NCBI GenBank assembly: GCA_964016985.1
Contig: OZ024828.1
Coordinates: forward strand, 74,459,264 to 74,523,263
Length of the DNA stretch: 64,000 nt
Reading direction: 5' to 3'
DNA from: Anodontia alba
Lineage: Eukaryota; Mollusca; Bivalvia; Lucinida; Lucinidae
In this document: in pieces, positions 47,301-59,062 of the stretch
Layout: every line of letters begins with the position of its first letter
Position numbering within the stretch: the stretch's first letter is position 1
Notes under the pieces: generated by a model
Databases searched by the model: none
Told to the model about the DNA's origin: nothing
Seen by the model: only the letters and a program-made list of their open reading frames with translations
Program-made: the position numbers and the translations under genes

Positions 47301-48238
47301 GCTTGCTGACGAGGCGACTTGATGGCGAATCCTACTCCTGCTTCACGCCGCTCTTCTTTCTTGCGTCCACTCCAGAAGAAAGTGTAGCCAGCACCAACTT
47401 CTTTTAAAAGCCCTTCTTCTGCAAGGAGAGTCTCACTCAGAGCTGCAATCTCGACTTTGTATCGGTCAAGTTCTCTTACCAACTAGAGCTGTTCTTCGCT
47501 CAGGTCTGTCAGAACTAGAACTGTCCATTAGGGTGCGCACATTCCAAGTGCCGATGGTAAGTGGTATCACCTTCATCTTCTTTTTTCTTGTTTGACCGCT
47601 AAGTGGGATTCCCGCTGATCGCGGTTAACCAGCCAAGAGTTTTGAAGCTGGCACTTGTTTAGGGCACCTTTTCTAGCCCCTTCCCCATGCTACAGGGGTG
47701 AGCAGTGCGATCCTAAAAAGGTCTGCTCAGTCGCTCAGTTTGGCTGCTGAATTCCCCATACTGCTTCGCTCTTAAGGAAAGGGACCATATAGAACTAAGC
47801 CGCCTGTGTGCAGGTCCGCAACTACAGCTTCCAGTGTTTCCTCACCTGCTGCTTCGCCGCTCGCCCATCGCCACAGGGCTTTTGTATGATTTGCATATAT
47901 GTGCTTGCTGTGAATGTGTGTTGCTGATTAAGATGACATGCGCTGTGAATTGGATTATAGTGAGGGAGAGGCACGCAGAGTCAACCTCACTCTCTCATCC
48001 TGACCTAGCTGGATCCAGAGGCAAGAGAGTGTCAGGACATCTGGAGCTAAGCCCGGATGCAGTGGATGACCATGACTTCTTTTGTGCCTTGTCATGCTCT
48101 TCATGCTCCACAACATGCTGCTGCATCACCATTTGGCAACTCCAAACAATACCTGCATACCTGGATTTGCCTGTTCCAGTTATGTAAAGTCTGCTTCGGC
48201 AGCTGGGGCGGAAGAAATCATTACTATGATTCAACGGC
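44314..48238 (-). mobile_element. LINE B: near full-length RTE-clade LINE inserted in LINE A
   Basis: A 3.93 kb minus-strand element. The direct repeat CCAGGATTCCAGT, perfect over 13 bp, flanks it at 44301-44313 and 48239-48251. Deleting the insert plus one repeat rejoins LINE A at GACTGCCAGGATTCCAGTAT, restoring the ARIPVSEFL reading. From 5' to 3' (minus) it has a leader of about 660 bp, one long ORF and a short 3' end of 60 bp. RTE-clade elements are about this size, with an endonuclease-reverse transcriptase protein and a short 3' tail. Confidence 0.92.
44374..47576 (-). pseudogene. LINE B endonuclease-reverse transcriptase ORF with a few frame breaks
   Basis: Starts MKVIPLTIGTWNVRTLMDSS, the endonuclease N motif, and continues VEIAALSETLL, VSAYAPTMTNPDEVKDKFYD and LILLGDFNARVG. 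Reverse transcriptase spans 46234-45137: KDATIIHLFKRKGNPQVCDN, LPESQCGFRKNRGTIDMIFT, MTFVDLIKAFDTVSREGLWK, NGVKQGCVLASTLFSMMFSA and the catalytic EFLFADDMA. The C-terminal domain (VYRSVVLSTLLYACETWTVY) leads to a C2H2 finger, CSICNRQFRAKIGLISHLRT with a final H, and a stop at 44374-44376. Frame breaks near 47482, 47270, 46600, 46240 and 45130 mean it cannot make the protein as it stands, but all domains are present, so the insertion is young relative to its neighbours. Confidence 0.88.
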
Positions 48239-50586
48239 CCAGGATTCCAGTATCAGAATTTCTGATCCCATGTGGAGATTGGAATGGCCATATAGGCTGT
48301 ACAGGCACTGGATACAGGGAAGTGCATGGTGGGATTGGGTGTGGCAGGCCGGAAGCAGATGTTGATGGTGAGAGAACCCTAGAGTATGCCCTAGCATTCG
48401 ACCTGCTTCTTGGGAACACATGTTTTAAGAAACGTGACAGCCATCTCATCACGTACAAGTCGGGAAACATAGCCACGCAGATAGACTTCATCCTTTTCTA
48501 TAGGACCATGCGCAAACTTGTCACAGATGTAAAAGTGATCCCTGTCAAGGAAGTAGCCCTGCAACATCAGCTTCTTGTATGCGACATGAAGATTGATGTG
48601 CCACCAAAATCCAAGTGCAAGTTCACCCCCCCGCCTCAAAGTTTGGAAGCTTAAAGACCTCAGACGAGCAGTCGTTTCCAGGAGGTCTTCAACTTGCATG
48701 TGAGCACATCTGCAGATGTAGCTAATGGGGCCACTGAGGATATCTGGAACAACATCAAGACTGGACGGCTCAAGACAACTGAGGAGGTGTGTGGCGCAAC
48801 TTGGCCCCACCGTTGGCGTCGTGAAACCTGGTGATGGAATGAACACGTGGAAAAGGCCATTGCTGCCAAGCAGAAAGCTTTCAAGGCCTGGAAGACTGGT
48901 AAAGGCACTAGGGCATCATACAATGCAGCCAAATGCAATTCCAGACATGCAGTGCACCATGCTTGTCGAGAAGCCGACAAGAAGGTCTTCGAGAATATTG
49001 ACCCCAAATCTTCAGAAGTCTACCGCCTTGCTAACCAGCTTAGAAGAGAGAACGCTGATGTTGTTGGTGACAAACCAGTGAAGAATGATGCAGGAGAGAT
49101 GTCAATGAGTGAAGACTCAAAGCAGAAGGCCTAGTTAGAGCACTACCAAAGGCTTCTCAATGTTGAGTTTGACTGGGACCCAGACCGTCTGTCTTATCAA
49201 CCACCAGTGGAAGGCCCACCCATCCCAATCACCATTGATATGGTTAAGAAGGCTGTCTTACAGATAAAGGTGGGCAAAGCACTGGGCCCATCAGGCATAG
49301 TGGTGGAGATGATATGAGCAGCCGGTGACATGGGCGCCTCCATGATCCGTGACTTCGCAGCTGCAATCATACGCGATGGCAAGGTACCCTCTGACTGGGA
49401 GCAGAGTTTCATTGTCTGTCTCTACAAGGGAAAGGGGGATACATTGGAAAGGGGCAACTACCACAGTCTCAAGCTGACAGAGCAGGTCATGAAAGTCCTG
49501 GAGAGGATTGTGGATGGCCTCATCAGACAGTTGGTGTCAATTGACGATTCCCAGTTTGGCTTCATCCCAGGTAGAAGTACAACAGACGCAATCTTTGTTG
49601 TCAGGCAGCTGCAAGAGAAGTATCTAGCTGCCAACAAGAGACTCTACATGGCTTTCGTAGACCTGGAGAAGGCTTTTGATCGAGTATTTCTGAAGGTCAT
49701 CTAGTGGGCGCTGAGAAAATTTGGTGTGTAGGAGTGGATTGTGCGACTAAGCTGGCTGCCATGCCCATATGTAAAAATACTTTAAAATCTTCCTCCCCAG
49801 TACTAAGAAAGCTTTGAGGCTGAATCTTGGTATACAGCATCAGGGACTCAAGGTCTACCAAGTTTGTTAAAATGATGAGACTAGGATGACCTTTGACCTT
49901 TTTATGGTATTGTCAAATTTGTGTCCCAGTTGCTGTGGCAATACTGGAAGACCGATATATAGCATTTGCAAATATATGCAGGTGAGCAAATTGTGGCCCA
50001 TAGGCCTCTTGTTGCACTATTTCTCCTGAACTGAAAAGCCAATTGACTTGAAACTTTGTAAGAAGCAAGGGTGTAAGGGGTGATTTGTAGATCAGAAATA
50101 ACTAAAATCGTTTTGGTCGGAAATCTAAGATAGTCGCTATCATGAAAATCTTTTTTTCGCTTCTTCTCCTGAACTGAAAGGCCAATTGACATGAAACTTT
50201 ATAGGAAGCATCGGGGTGACTTGTAGATCAAAATTAGCTAGAATTGTTCCTATCAGAAATCCAAGATGGTCACCATCTTGAAAATCTAACTTTTGTTTCT
50301 TCGGAACCGAAAGGCCATTTGACTTAAAACTTGGTAGAAAGCAATGGGACTTATACATCAGAAATAGCTAAAATTGTTCCGATCTGAAATCCAAGATATC
50401 CGTCATGACCACCATCTTTAACTCCTATCTTTAGCTTCTTTTCTTGAACTGAAAGGCCAATTGACTTGAAGCATTGTGGTGACTTGTAGCTCAAAAATAG
50501 CTTAAATCATTCAGATAAGGAATCAATGCTGGCAGCTATTGCTGCCATCTTGAAAATCTATTTTTCCCTTCTTCACCTGAACATCA

Positions 50587-50895
50587 TATCATCATTGGAT
50601 TTTTTATTAACGTGCAGGTACAGGGGCAGCATCCACATCAGTGGGCCCCCTTCCAGATAGCTGGCTTGCTGCAAGCGATTGGCAGATCTCACACCAGATC
50701 TCCAGTTTTGTCTATCATGAGGGTTGATAGCCAAGAGCTTCACACTCTGCAATCCCTCTCTGTCAGCTGCTTTCAAGTCATCTTGGGCCTCCAAGGCCCA
50801 CGCTTTCCATCAACCTGTATGTGAAAGGCTGTCTTGACTAAACCATTGGAGCGTTCCACATGTCCATACCATCGGAGTCTTCTCTCCTTCAGAGA
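50587..50895 (-). pseudogene. LINE C: 3' end of another LINE, inside an outer-element unit
   Basis: The minus strand reads LKERRLRWYGHVERSNGLVK then GKRGPWRPKMT. After frame changes it reads INPHDRQNWRSGVRSA, and the 3' end has ATGATGATATGATG-like repeats. RRLRWYGHV and GKRG.GRP.KTW motifs mark the end of several animal LINE reverse transcriptase proteins. It is 5' truncated to about 300 bp and splits a CTTC.CCTGAACC.AAAGGCC unit. Confidence 0.72.
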
Positions 50896-51093
50896 GAACC
50901 AAAAGGCCAATTGAGTTGACACTCTGTAGGAAGCATCAGGGTGACACTTGCAGATCAAAAATAACTAAAATCGTTGCAATTGGAAATTCAAGGTGGCCTC
51001 CATGGCTGCTTTCTTGAAAATCTTTTTTTCGCTTCTTCTCCTGAAACAAAGCCAGTTGACTTGAAACTTAGTAGGAAGCATCAGGGTGTCATG

Positions 51094-51870
51094 CAGGGGT
51101 CAGGCTACAGGGCGACTGGGGCGAAATAGTCGCCCTTGAGGCCTCTGTTGCCCTGGGAAGCCCTGAGGGTGACAAAAACTTCGTCCTCGATTTTTGCAAC
51201 TTTTGAAAAAGCTAATACTTGTACAAAACGTTTGTTAGGAGAAATCCAGTAAAAATTGAACAAACATGCTAAGGAAAAATCTTTTGAAAAAAAAGTTGTT
51301 AGAAGTATCAGAAATGCCACAGAATAAAAATCTAATGTGGTTAAACAAGGTTTGGAGGAAAAGTGTTTGCCTACTAAGTGACCAAAAGATCGTTTTCAGC
51401 AATGTCATTAGTTTTCATGGGTGTCCGTTTTGTCATAAATGAACCATTTACATGCTGAAAATTGGTCAGAAACAGCATTAAAAATGCTAAAAACTAAGTT
51501 TAAAAGTTGACAGACATTTTAACTAACAAATTTCTTTTTATAGTTATGTTTATAGCTTATAAGATCTTGATGTTTTGACTGAGATCAATTTCCAAAAAGA
51601 TATGGGTGCAGATATGATGCATTTGCCCTACTCACGTCTGTGTTTCTGTGGATCATTTAATTGGTTTAGAAGTAAGAATTAACAGATTTAAAGTAAAAAT
51701 TGTTTCCTTTTTTGTTAATTTCCAAGACAATGCGGTAAAGCGAGTCGACAGTCAGTAAGGTGATAGGTTAACTGAGTCTTGACTTCTCCCTCATCCTATA
51801 AAACTTCTCCCTGTTTTGTCTGGAGGGAGAAGTCACTTCTCCCTAAATTTCTGAGCCAGCTTGACCCCTG
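51094..51870 (-). mobile_element. hAT-like MITE, CAGGGGTCARGCT family, copy 2, inverted
   Basis: Same 13-bp ends as 38970-39755 but in opposite orientation: the GGGCGACTGGGGCGAAA block is now on the left and the GGGAGAAGTCACTTCTCCC block on the right. The 5-bp direct repeat TCATG flanks it at 51089-51093 and 51871-51875. It splits an outer-element unit at CATCAGGGTG..TAGAGCAAAAATAG. Confidence 0.87.
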
Positions 51871-52589
51871 TCATGTAGAGCAAAAATAGCGAAAATCGTT
51901 CCGATCCGAAATCCAAGATGGCCGCGATGGCTGCCATCTTGAAAATCTGTCTCTCGCTTCTTCTGCTGAAAGGAAAGGCCAGTTGACTTGAAACTTGGTA
52001 GGAAGCAAAGGGGTGACTTGTAGATCAAAAATAGCTAAAATTGCCCCGATCCAAAATTCAAAATGGCCACCATGCCTGCCATCTTGAAAATCTAATTTTT
52101 GCTTCTTCTCCTGAAACGAAAAGCCAATTGACTTGAAACTTGGTAGGAAGCATAGGGGTGACTTGTACATCAAAAATAGCTAAAATTGTTCTGATCAGAA
52201 ATCCAAATTTAAAATCTATTTTTAGCTTCTTCTCCTGAACTGAAAGGCCAATTGACTTGAAACTTGGTAGGAATCATCAGGGTGACTTGTAGGTCAAAAA
52301 TAGCTAAAATCGTTCCAATCAGAAATCCAAGCTGGCCTCCTTGGCTGCCATCTTGAAAATCTATTTTTGGCATCTTTTCCTGAACCAAAAGGCCAGTTGA
52401 CTTGAAACTCGGAAAGAAGCATCAGGGTGACTTGTAGATAAAAAATAGCTAAAATCATCCTGATCGGAAATCCAAGATGGCTGCCATGGCTGCTATCTTG
52501 AAAATCTATTTTTCGCTTTTTCTCCTGAACCAAAAGGCCAATTTATCTGGTAATCAGGTGAACGATACAGGGCCATCTTGGCCTTCTTG

Positions 52590-53313
52590 TACTCTTGGAC
52601 TTCTGTGGGCATAACTGTCAGAATAATATTTTTATTTTTTCCAGTAAATAAGCTAGGACATTTCATGCAAATTGTCGCTTCAGGGCATTAATTGTAAAAG
52701 CCTATATTCTGTGAAAAATAAGAAAAAATATCATTATTTGTCATCTACTGAATTTGCTTTTAGTGTGCTATGTTTTAGACATGCTTATAATCAGTATCAA
52801 TTATGTTTTGATACTGTTTTTTTTTACAGGCTAATGAACTATACACCTCAGTGCCAATAGGCAAGGCATACACTAAGGACTTGTACAACGTGATGGGTCC
52901 CATCAGACAAGGCATACACACACGACTTGTTGACTATTTAATGATAATTCTGGGATAATTTTCTCAGTTTTTCCATAAAAACCTGGCATACACTAGGAAA
53001 TCAAATACTTCGATACAATTTTTTTGACCATGGCCAACATATCATGGTCCAATGACTTTTGTCATTCTTTAGAAGAATTTTTAGCTTGTTTAAGATACTG
53101 ACAACAAAATCAAAAATAGAAGCATCAAAACAACTGGTCCCTGTGAATATAAGAGCAATTACATAATGTGATAATTAACCCATTTTAGCAGGAAACACCC
53201 AAAAGGGTCATTGGCAAACAGTGTAGACCCTGATCAAATGCCAAAAGATGCAGCGTTTGAGTAGGGTCTGCACGGTTTGCATAAATAATAATAACTAACC
53301 AGTTACCCTGTTA
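52590..53313. other. Intron spacer with a GCAAACAGTGTAGACC hairpin
   Basis: GGCAAACAGTGTAGACCCTG at 53208 is mirrored by AGGGTCTGCACGGTTTGC near 53262. AAGGCATACAC occurs twice near 52862 and 52910. No exon seen. Confidence 0.5.
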
Positions 53314-54119
53314 TTATACCCCCGACAAACGAAGTATGTGGGGGTATATAGTTTTTGCTTTTCCGTTTGTCCGTTCGTACGTACGTTCGTTTGTCTTTCC
53401 GTCACAGGGTCAAAGTTTTTGCGTTAAAGTTTATAAGACCTCATATTTTGAAGACCCTTTGATGGATTTCATTCATATTTGGCATGATGGTAGATATAGG
53501 TCTAAAGTTTTTATCAGCACCATCCCCACCCCAGGGGTGACCTTGGGGTCAAGTTCACGGACTTAGAATTTTTGTAAAAAAGTCAAAGTTTTTTGTGTTT
53601 AAGTTTATATAGCTATATCATCAAGACCCTTGAGGAATTTCATTTATGTTTGTCATGTTGGTAGATATCGGCCTAGCATGGTACTCGGTATGATCCCCAC
53701 CCCGGATGTGACCGAGGTCAAGGTCACGAACTTAGAATTTTCATATAAAAGTAAAAATTTTTGCGTTTAAGTTTATATAGCCATATCATCAGGACCTTTT
53801 ATTAAATTTCATTATCCCCAAGCTGAAAGTTTGAGCTGATATAGTTATCAGCAAGGAATCTGTTCGTCTGTCCGTCAGTCCGTTGAAGCATTATTTGTTC
53901 ATTCTTTATTTTTGTCTTTGGGTCAAAGTTTTTGCATTAAAGTTTATAAGACCTCATATTTTGAAGACCCTTTGATGGATTTCATTCATATTTGGCATGA
54001 TGGTAGATGTAGGTCTTAAGTTTTTATCAGGACCATCCCCACCCAGTGTGTGACCTTGGGTCAGGGTCACGGACTTAGAATTTTCATAAAAGAGTCAAAG
54101 TTTTTTGTGTTTAAGTTTA

Positions 54120-56422
54120 TTAGCTCACCTGAGCCGAAGGCTCAAGGTGAGCTATTGTGATCACTCACTGTCCGTTGTCGTCGTCCGTCCGTCCGTTCAC
54201 AATTTTTAAACAACATCTCCTCCTAAACCACTGATTGGATTTTGACCAAACATCACAGGAATGATCCTTGGTTAATCCTCTTTCAAAATTGTTCAAATGG
54301 TTCCAGTCCATTGCATATCTAGGTCACAGGAGCTAAAAATAGATTTTTTAACTAAAAACTCAAAAAATCTTCTTGTCAGAAACCACTGGACCAATTTCAA
54401 TATAATTTTGCAGAAATGTTCCTTTGGTGATCCTCTACCAAGATTGTTCAAGCCATTTGGATTCGTGAAAAAACATGGCCACCAGGGGGCGGGGCTTATT
54501 TTCCCTATATATCTACATAGAAAATTTTAAAATCTTCTTGTCAGAAACCACTGGACCAATTTCAATATAATTTTGCAGAAATGTTCCTTTGGTGATCCTC
54601 TACTAAGATTATTCAAGCCATTTGGATTCGTCAAAGAACATGGCCGCCAGGGGGCGGGGCTTATTTTCCCTATATAATCTATATAGAAAACTTTCAAAAT
54701 CTTCTAGTCAGAAACCACTGAACGGATTTCTATATAATTTTGCAGAAATGTTCCTTTGGTGATCCTTTACTAAGATTGTTCAAGCCATTTGGATTCATCA
54801 AAAAACTTGGCCGCCAGAGGGCGGGGCTTATTTTCTCTATATATCTATATAGAAAACTTTAAAAATCTTCTTGTCAGAAACCACTGGACCGATTTCAATA
54901 TAACTTTGCAGAAATGTTAGTTTGGTGATCCTCTGCCAAGATTGTTCAAGCCATTTGGATTCGTCAAAAAACATGGCCGCCAGGGGGGTGGGGCTTATTT
55001 TCCCTATATATCTATATAGAAAAGTTTAAAAATCTTCTTGTCAGAAACCAATGGACCAATTTCAATATAACTTGGCAGGAATGTTGCTTTGGTGACGCTC
55101 TACCAAGATTGTTCAAGCTGTCATGATTTGTCAAAAAACATGGCCGCTAGGGGGCGGGGCATATTTTCCCTATATATCTATAAAGAAAACTTTAAAAATC
55201 TTCTCGTAAGAAACCGTTGGCTCGAGTTCAATGTAACTTGACAGAAATGTTGCTTTGGTGATCCTCTACCAAGATTGTTCAAGCCGTCATGATTCGTCAA
55301 AAAACATGGCCGCTAGGGGGTGGGGCTTATTTTCCCAATATATCTATATAGAAAACTTTAAAAATCTTCTTGTCAGAAACCACAGGACCGATTTCATTAT
55401 AACTTGGTAGAAATCTTCCCTTGTGGACCCTCTACCAAGATTGTTCAAGTTATCATGATTCGTCAAAAAACATGGCCGCCAGGGGGAGGGGCTTATTAAC
55501 CCAATATATCTATATAGAAAAGTTTAAAAATCTTCTTGTCAGAAACCAATGGACCGATTTCAATATAACTTGGCAGGAATGGTTCTTTGGTGACCCTCTA
55601 CCAAGATTGTTCAAGCCATCATGATTCGTCAAAAAACATGGCCGCTAGGGGACGGGGCATATTTTCCCTATATATGTATATAGAAAACTTTAAAAATCTT
55701 CTCGTAAGAAACCGTTGGATTGAGTTCAATGTAACTTGACAGGAATGTTGCTTTGGCGACCTTCTACCAAGATTGAGTCCTCATGATACGTCAAAAAACA
55801 TGGCCGTCAGGGGGCGGGGCTTATTTTCCGTATATATCTGTATAGAAAACTTTAAAATTCTTCTTGTCAGAAACCACCTGACTGATTTCAATATTACTTG
55901 GCAGGAATGTTGCTTTGGTGACCCTCTACCAAGATTGTTCAAGCAATCATGATTAGTCAAAAAACATGGTTGCTAGGGGTGGGGCTTATTTTCCCTATAT
56001 ATCTAAATAGAATACTTCAAAAATCTTCTTGTCAGAAACCACTGAACCGATTTCAGTATAACTTGGCAGGATTTTTCCTTTGGGGACCCTCTACCAAGTT
56101 TGTTCAAGCTGTCATGATTTGTCAAAAAACATGGCTGTTAGGGGGTAGGGCTTAATTTCCCTATATATCTATATAAGACATTTTAAAAATCTTTTTGTCA
56201 GAAACCACTGGACCAATTTCAGGCAAAATTGTTCCTTTGGTGACCCTCTTTCAATATTCAGTTCAAGCCATCATGATGCATGAAAAAAACATGGCCACTG
56301 GGGTGCAGGGCTATAAAATTTATACAAAAATCTTAGAGCAGTGAACTTGGCTGAAACTTCAACAGTAAGTATGCAAAGCTGTTTGCTCAGGTGAGCGATA
56401 TAGGACCATCATGGTCCTCTTG
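54120..56422 (+). mobile_element. Helitron-like element, TTAGCTCACC family, nested in copy 1
   Basis: 5' TTAGCTCACCTGAGCCGAAG folds perfectly with GGCTCA.GGTGAGCT around GAA. A GTCCGTCCGTCCG block follows. Then come about 12 units of some 160 bp with TTCTTGTCAGAAACCACTGG, CTACCAAGATTGTTCAAGCC and AACATGGCCGCCAGGGGGCG. The 3' end is GCTCAGGTGAGCGATATAGG, giving a GGACCA-TCA-TGGTCC hairpin then TCTTG. Excision rejoins GTGTTTAAGTTTA to TATAGCTATACCATCAAGACC exactly as in the intact units at 57615 and elsewhere, so there is no target duplication and the site is A|T. Confidence 0.85.
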
Positions 56423-57325
56423 TATAGCTATACCATCAAGACCCTTTGAGGAATTTCATTTATATTTGACATGTTGGTAGATATAGGTCTAGAGTTTTAC
56501 TCAGCATCATCCCCATCCCGGGTCAAAGTCACAGACTTAGGAATTTCATATAAAAGTAAAAAAATTTGCATCTACGTTTATATAGCTATACCATCAAGAC
56601 CTTTTGTTGAATTTTGTTATCCTACTACCGAGAGGTTTAGGGGATATAACTATCAGCGTGGAATCCATCCGTCCATCCATCCATCTGTCTGTCCATAAAC
56701 GCATTATTGTGCAGCCCGTAACTCCTAACTACCCTTTGAGCTATTTTCAGGAAACTGTCGGGTTGTAGAGGGCATTTGGTAGGGTGTCAGGTACAAGAAA
56801 GACAACTAACTGACTTGGTCCATGCGTAATCTCCCCTTGTCTCCAGAATTGTAAAAATTTTGTGCGAACCATAACTTTAAAACATGTTAAGATATTTTCA
56901 TGACACTTGACCAGTATGTATAGGACATTGAGTAGGCATATCACATTCAAGAATGACACTCTGACTCCATTCTGCAGTTTTCTCCCTTGGTTATTTAAAT
57001 CTTGTGCGGGCAGTAACTCTAAAAATTCTTTAAGATATTTTTGTGATACTTTACCGATATGTAGAGGGCATTGAGTAGGCAGGTGACCTTAAAATTTTCA
57101 TTAAAATTTATATAGCTATATTATGAAGACCCTTTTGTTGGTTTCATTAATATTAAGCATGATGGTATATATAGGTCTAAAGTTTTTCTCGGCACCATCC
57201 CCAAGCTGGAGCATGGCTTTTAAGTCAAGGTCACAGACTTTTCATAAAAATGTCATTTTTGCTTATATTATAAAGACTGATTGATTTCACTAGTATATGG
57301 TGATAGTTATAGGGCTAAAGTTTTA

Positions 57326-59062
57326 TTATACCCCCGACATACGAAGTATGTGGGGGTATATAGTTTTCACTTTTCTTTTCGTCTGTTTGCTCATTTGTAC
57401 GTTCGTTAGTTCGTTCTTCTTTCCGTCACAGGGTCAAAGTTTTTGCGTTAAAGTTTATAAGACCTCATATTTTGAAGACCCTTTGATGGATTTCATTCAT
57501 ATTTGGCATGATGGTAGATATAGGTCTAAAGTTTTTATCATCACCATCCCCACCCCGGGGGTGACCTTGGGGTCAAGGTCTCGGACTTAGAATTTTCATA
57601 AAAAAGTCAGTTTTTTGTGTTTAAGTTTATATAGCTATATCATCAAGACCCTTGAGGAATTTCATTTATATTTGACATATTGTAGATGTCGGCCTAGAGT
57701 ATTACTCCGCATGATCCCCACCCAGGGTGTGACCGAGGTCAAGGTCACGAACTTAGAAGTTTCATATAAAAGTAAAAAATTTTGCATTTAAGTTTATATA
57801 GCCATATCATCAAGACCTTTAGTTAAATTTCAGTATCCCCTAATTGAAAGGTCCAGCGGATATAGCTATCAGCAAGGAATCTGTTTGTCTGTCCGTCCAT
57901 CCGTTGAAGCATTATTTGTTCATACTTTATTTTTGTCTTAGGGTCAAAGTTTTTACATTAAAGTTTATAAGACCTCATATTTTGAAGACCCTGTGATGGA
58001 TTTCATTCATATTTGGAATGATGGTAGATATAGGTCTAAAGTTTTTATCGGCACCATCCCCATCCGGGGGGTGACCTTTGGGTCAAGGTCACGGACTTGG
58101 AATTTTCATAAAAATGTCAAAATTTTTGTGTTTAGGTTTATACAGCCTAATCATCAAGACCCTTGCTGAATTTCATTTATATTTGACATGTTGCTATATA
58201 TCGGCCTAGAGTCTTACTCCGCGTGATTCCCACCCCGGGTGTGACCGAGGTCAAGGTCACGAACTTAGAAGTTTCATTTAAAAGTAAAAGTTTTTGCGTT
58301 TAAGTTTATATAGCCATATCATCAAGACCTTTTGTTAAATTTTATTATCCCCTAATTGAAAGGTTGAGCAGATATAGCTATCAGCAAGGAATCTGTCTGT
58401 CCATCCATCCCTTGAAGCATTATTCGTTCATACTTTATTTTTGTCTTAGGGTCAAAGTTTTTACGTTAAAGTTTATAAGACCTTATATTTTGAAGACCCT
58501 TTGATGGATTTCATTCATGTTTGGCCTGATGGTAGATATAGGGCTTAAGTTTTTATCAGCACCAACCCTATCCCGAGGAATAACATTGGGTTCAAGGTCA
58601 CAGACTTAGAAATTTCATATAAAAGTAAAAAAAAATTGCATCTAAGTTTATATAGCTATATTATGAAGACCCTTTTGTTGGTTTCATTAATATTAAGCAT
58701 GATGGTATATATAGGTCTGAAGTTTTTCTCGGCACCATCCCCAAGCTGGAGCATGGCTTTTAAGTCAAGGTCACAGAGTTTTCATACAAATGTCATTTTT
58801 GCTTATATTATAAAGACTGATTGATTTCACTGGTATATGGTGATAGTTATAGGGCTAAAGTTTTATTTAGCTCAATCCCTGCACCTGTGCCTGACCTTTG
58901 AGGTCAAGGGCTTCATATTATGTGTGATTGAATTTTTTCAATGTTATAACATATAGCATACAACTGCCATCTCCAGAGTCAAAGCTACATAGTTTGTGCT
59001 CTTTAAAAAGTGGCGGGAGCGCTGGTCGGGGGTATACGTGCCCCACTGGGCACTTTGTCTAG
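57326..59062 (+). mobile_element. Helitron-like element, TTATACCCCCGAC family, copy 2, nested in copy 1
   Basis: Uninterrupted 1.74 kb copy. 5' TTATACCCCCGACATACGAA, hairpin with TATGTGGGGGTATA; 3' GGTCGGGGGTATACG, hairpin GTGCCC-CACT-GGGCAC, TTTGT, CTAG. Inserted between GGGCTAAAGTTTTA and TTTAGCTCAATCCC. The intact target is present inside copy 2 itself at 58850-58875 (GGGCTAAAGTTTTATTTAGC), confirming an A|T site and no duplication. The 197 bp after it (59063-59259) are the remaining 3' end of copy 1. Confidence 0.88.

Larger units (their letters stand above)
44225..49748 (+). mobile_element. LINE A: RTE-clade LINE fragment, split by LINE B
   Basis: The left piece (44225-44313) reads VYAPQSGLSDEVKDLFFDQL. 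The right piece (48239-49748) continues RIPVSEFLIPCGDWNGHIG, then ALAFDLLLGNTCFKKRDSHL and TQIDFILF of the apurinic-type endonuclease. The linker follows, then reverse transcriptase VPSDWEQSFIVCLYKGKGDT, SQFGFIPGRSTTDAIFVVRQ and LYMAFVDLEKAFDRV. It stops before the FADD box near 49748, where the host element resumes, and lacks its start. Stops at about 49132, 49315 and 49702 and frameshifts at 48650 and 49130 show decay. Confidence 0.85.
43722..50011 (+). mobile_element. Inner Helitron-like element, TTAGCTCACC family, carrying two LINEs
   Basis: Starts TTAGCTCACCAGAGCCGGAG; AGCTC, AGAGCC and GGCTC form the 5' hairpin. It ends with CAGGTGAGC, a GGCC-CATA-GGCC hairpin and CTCTTG (50006-50011). 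The 5' GCTCACC block is repeated in inverted form near the 3' end (GGTGAGC). Its own units (AAGATGGCCGCCACGCTCAT, CTGAATCTTGGTATACA, GACCTTTGACCTTTTTATGG) appear on both sides of the LINE stack, at 43908-44200 and 49749-49980. Removing 43722-50011 rejoins AAAATCCTTTT to TTGCACTATTTCTCC, matching an intact unit of the outer element. Confidence 0.72.
43505..52589 (+). mobile_element. Outer Helitron-like element, CCTGAACTGAAAGGCC units
   Basis: Tandem units of about 135 bp (CGCTTCTTCTCCTGAAC, GAAAGGCCAATTGACTTG, AAACTTGGTAGGAAGCATC, AAAATAGCTAAAATCGTTCC and ATCCAAGATGGCCGCCATG) lie at 43505-43721 and 50012-52550. The 3' end is GGTGAACGATACAGGGCCAT: a GGCCA-TCT-TGGCC hairpin, then TTCTTG at 52584-52589 and T. 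The 5' end is missing, as units begin abruptly at 43505. The left and right unit blocks are one element split by the inner element 43722-50011. A LINE fragment (50587-50895) and a hAT-like MITE (51094-51870) are further insertions. Confidence 0.75.

Noticed and set aside
53336..57590. Two near-identical open stretches of 76 and 97 codons
   Set aside because: They are the shared 5' region of two copies of one non-coding tandem-repeat element.
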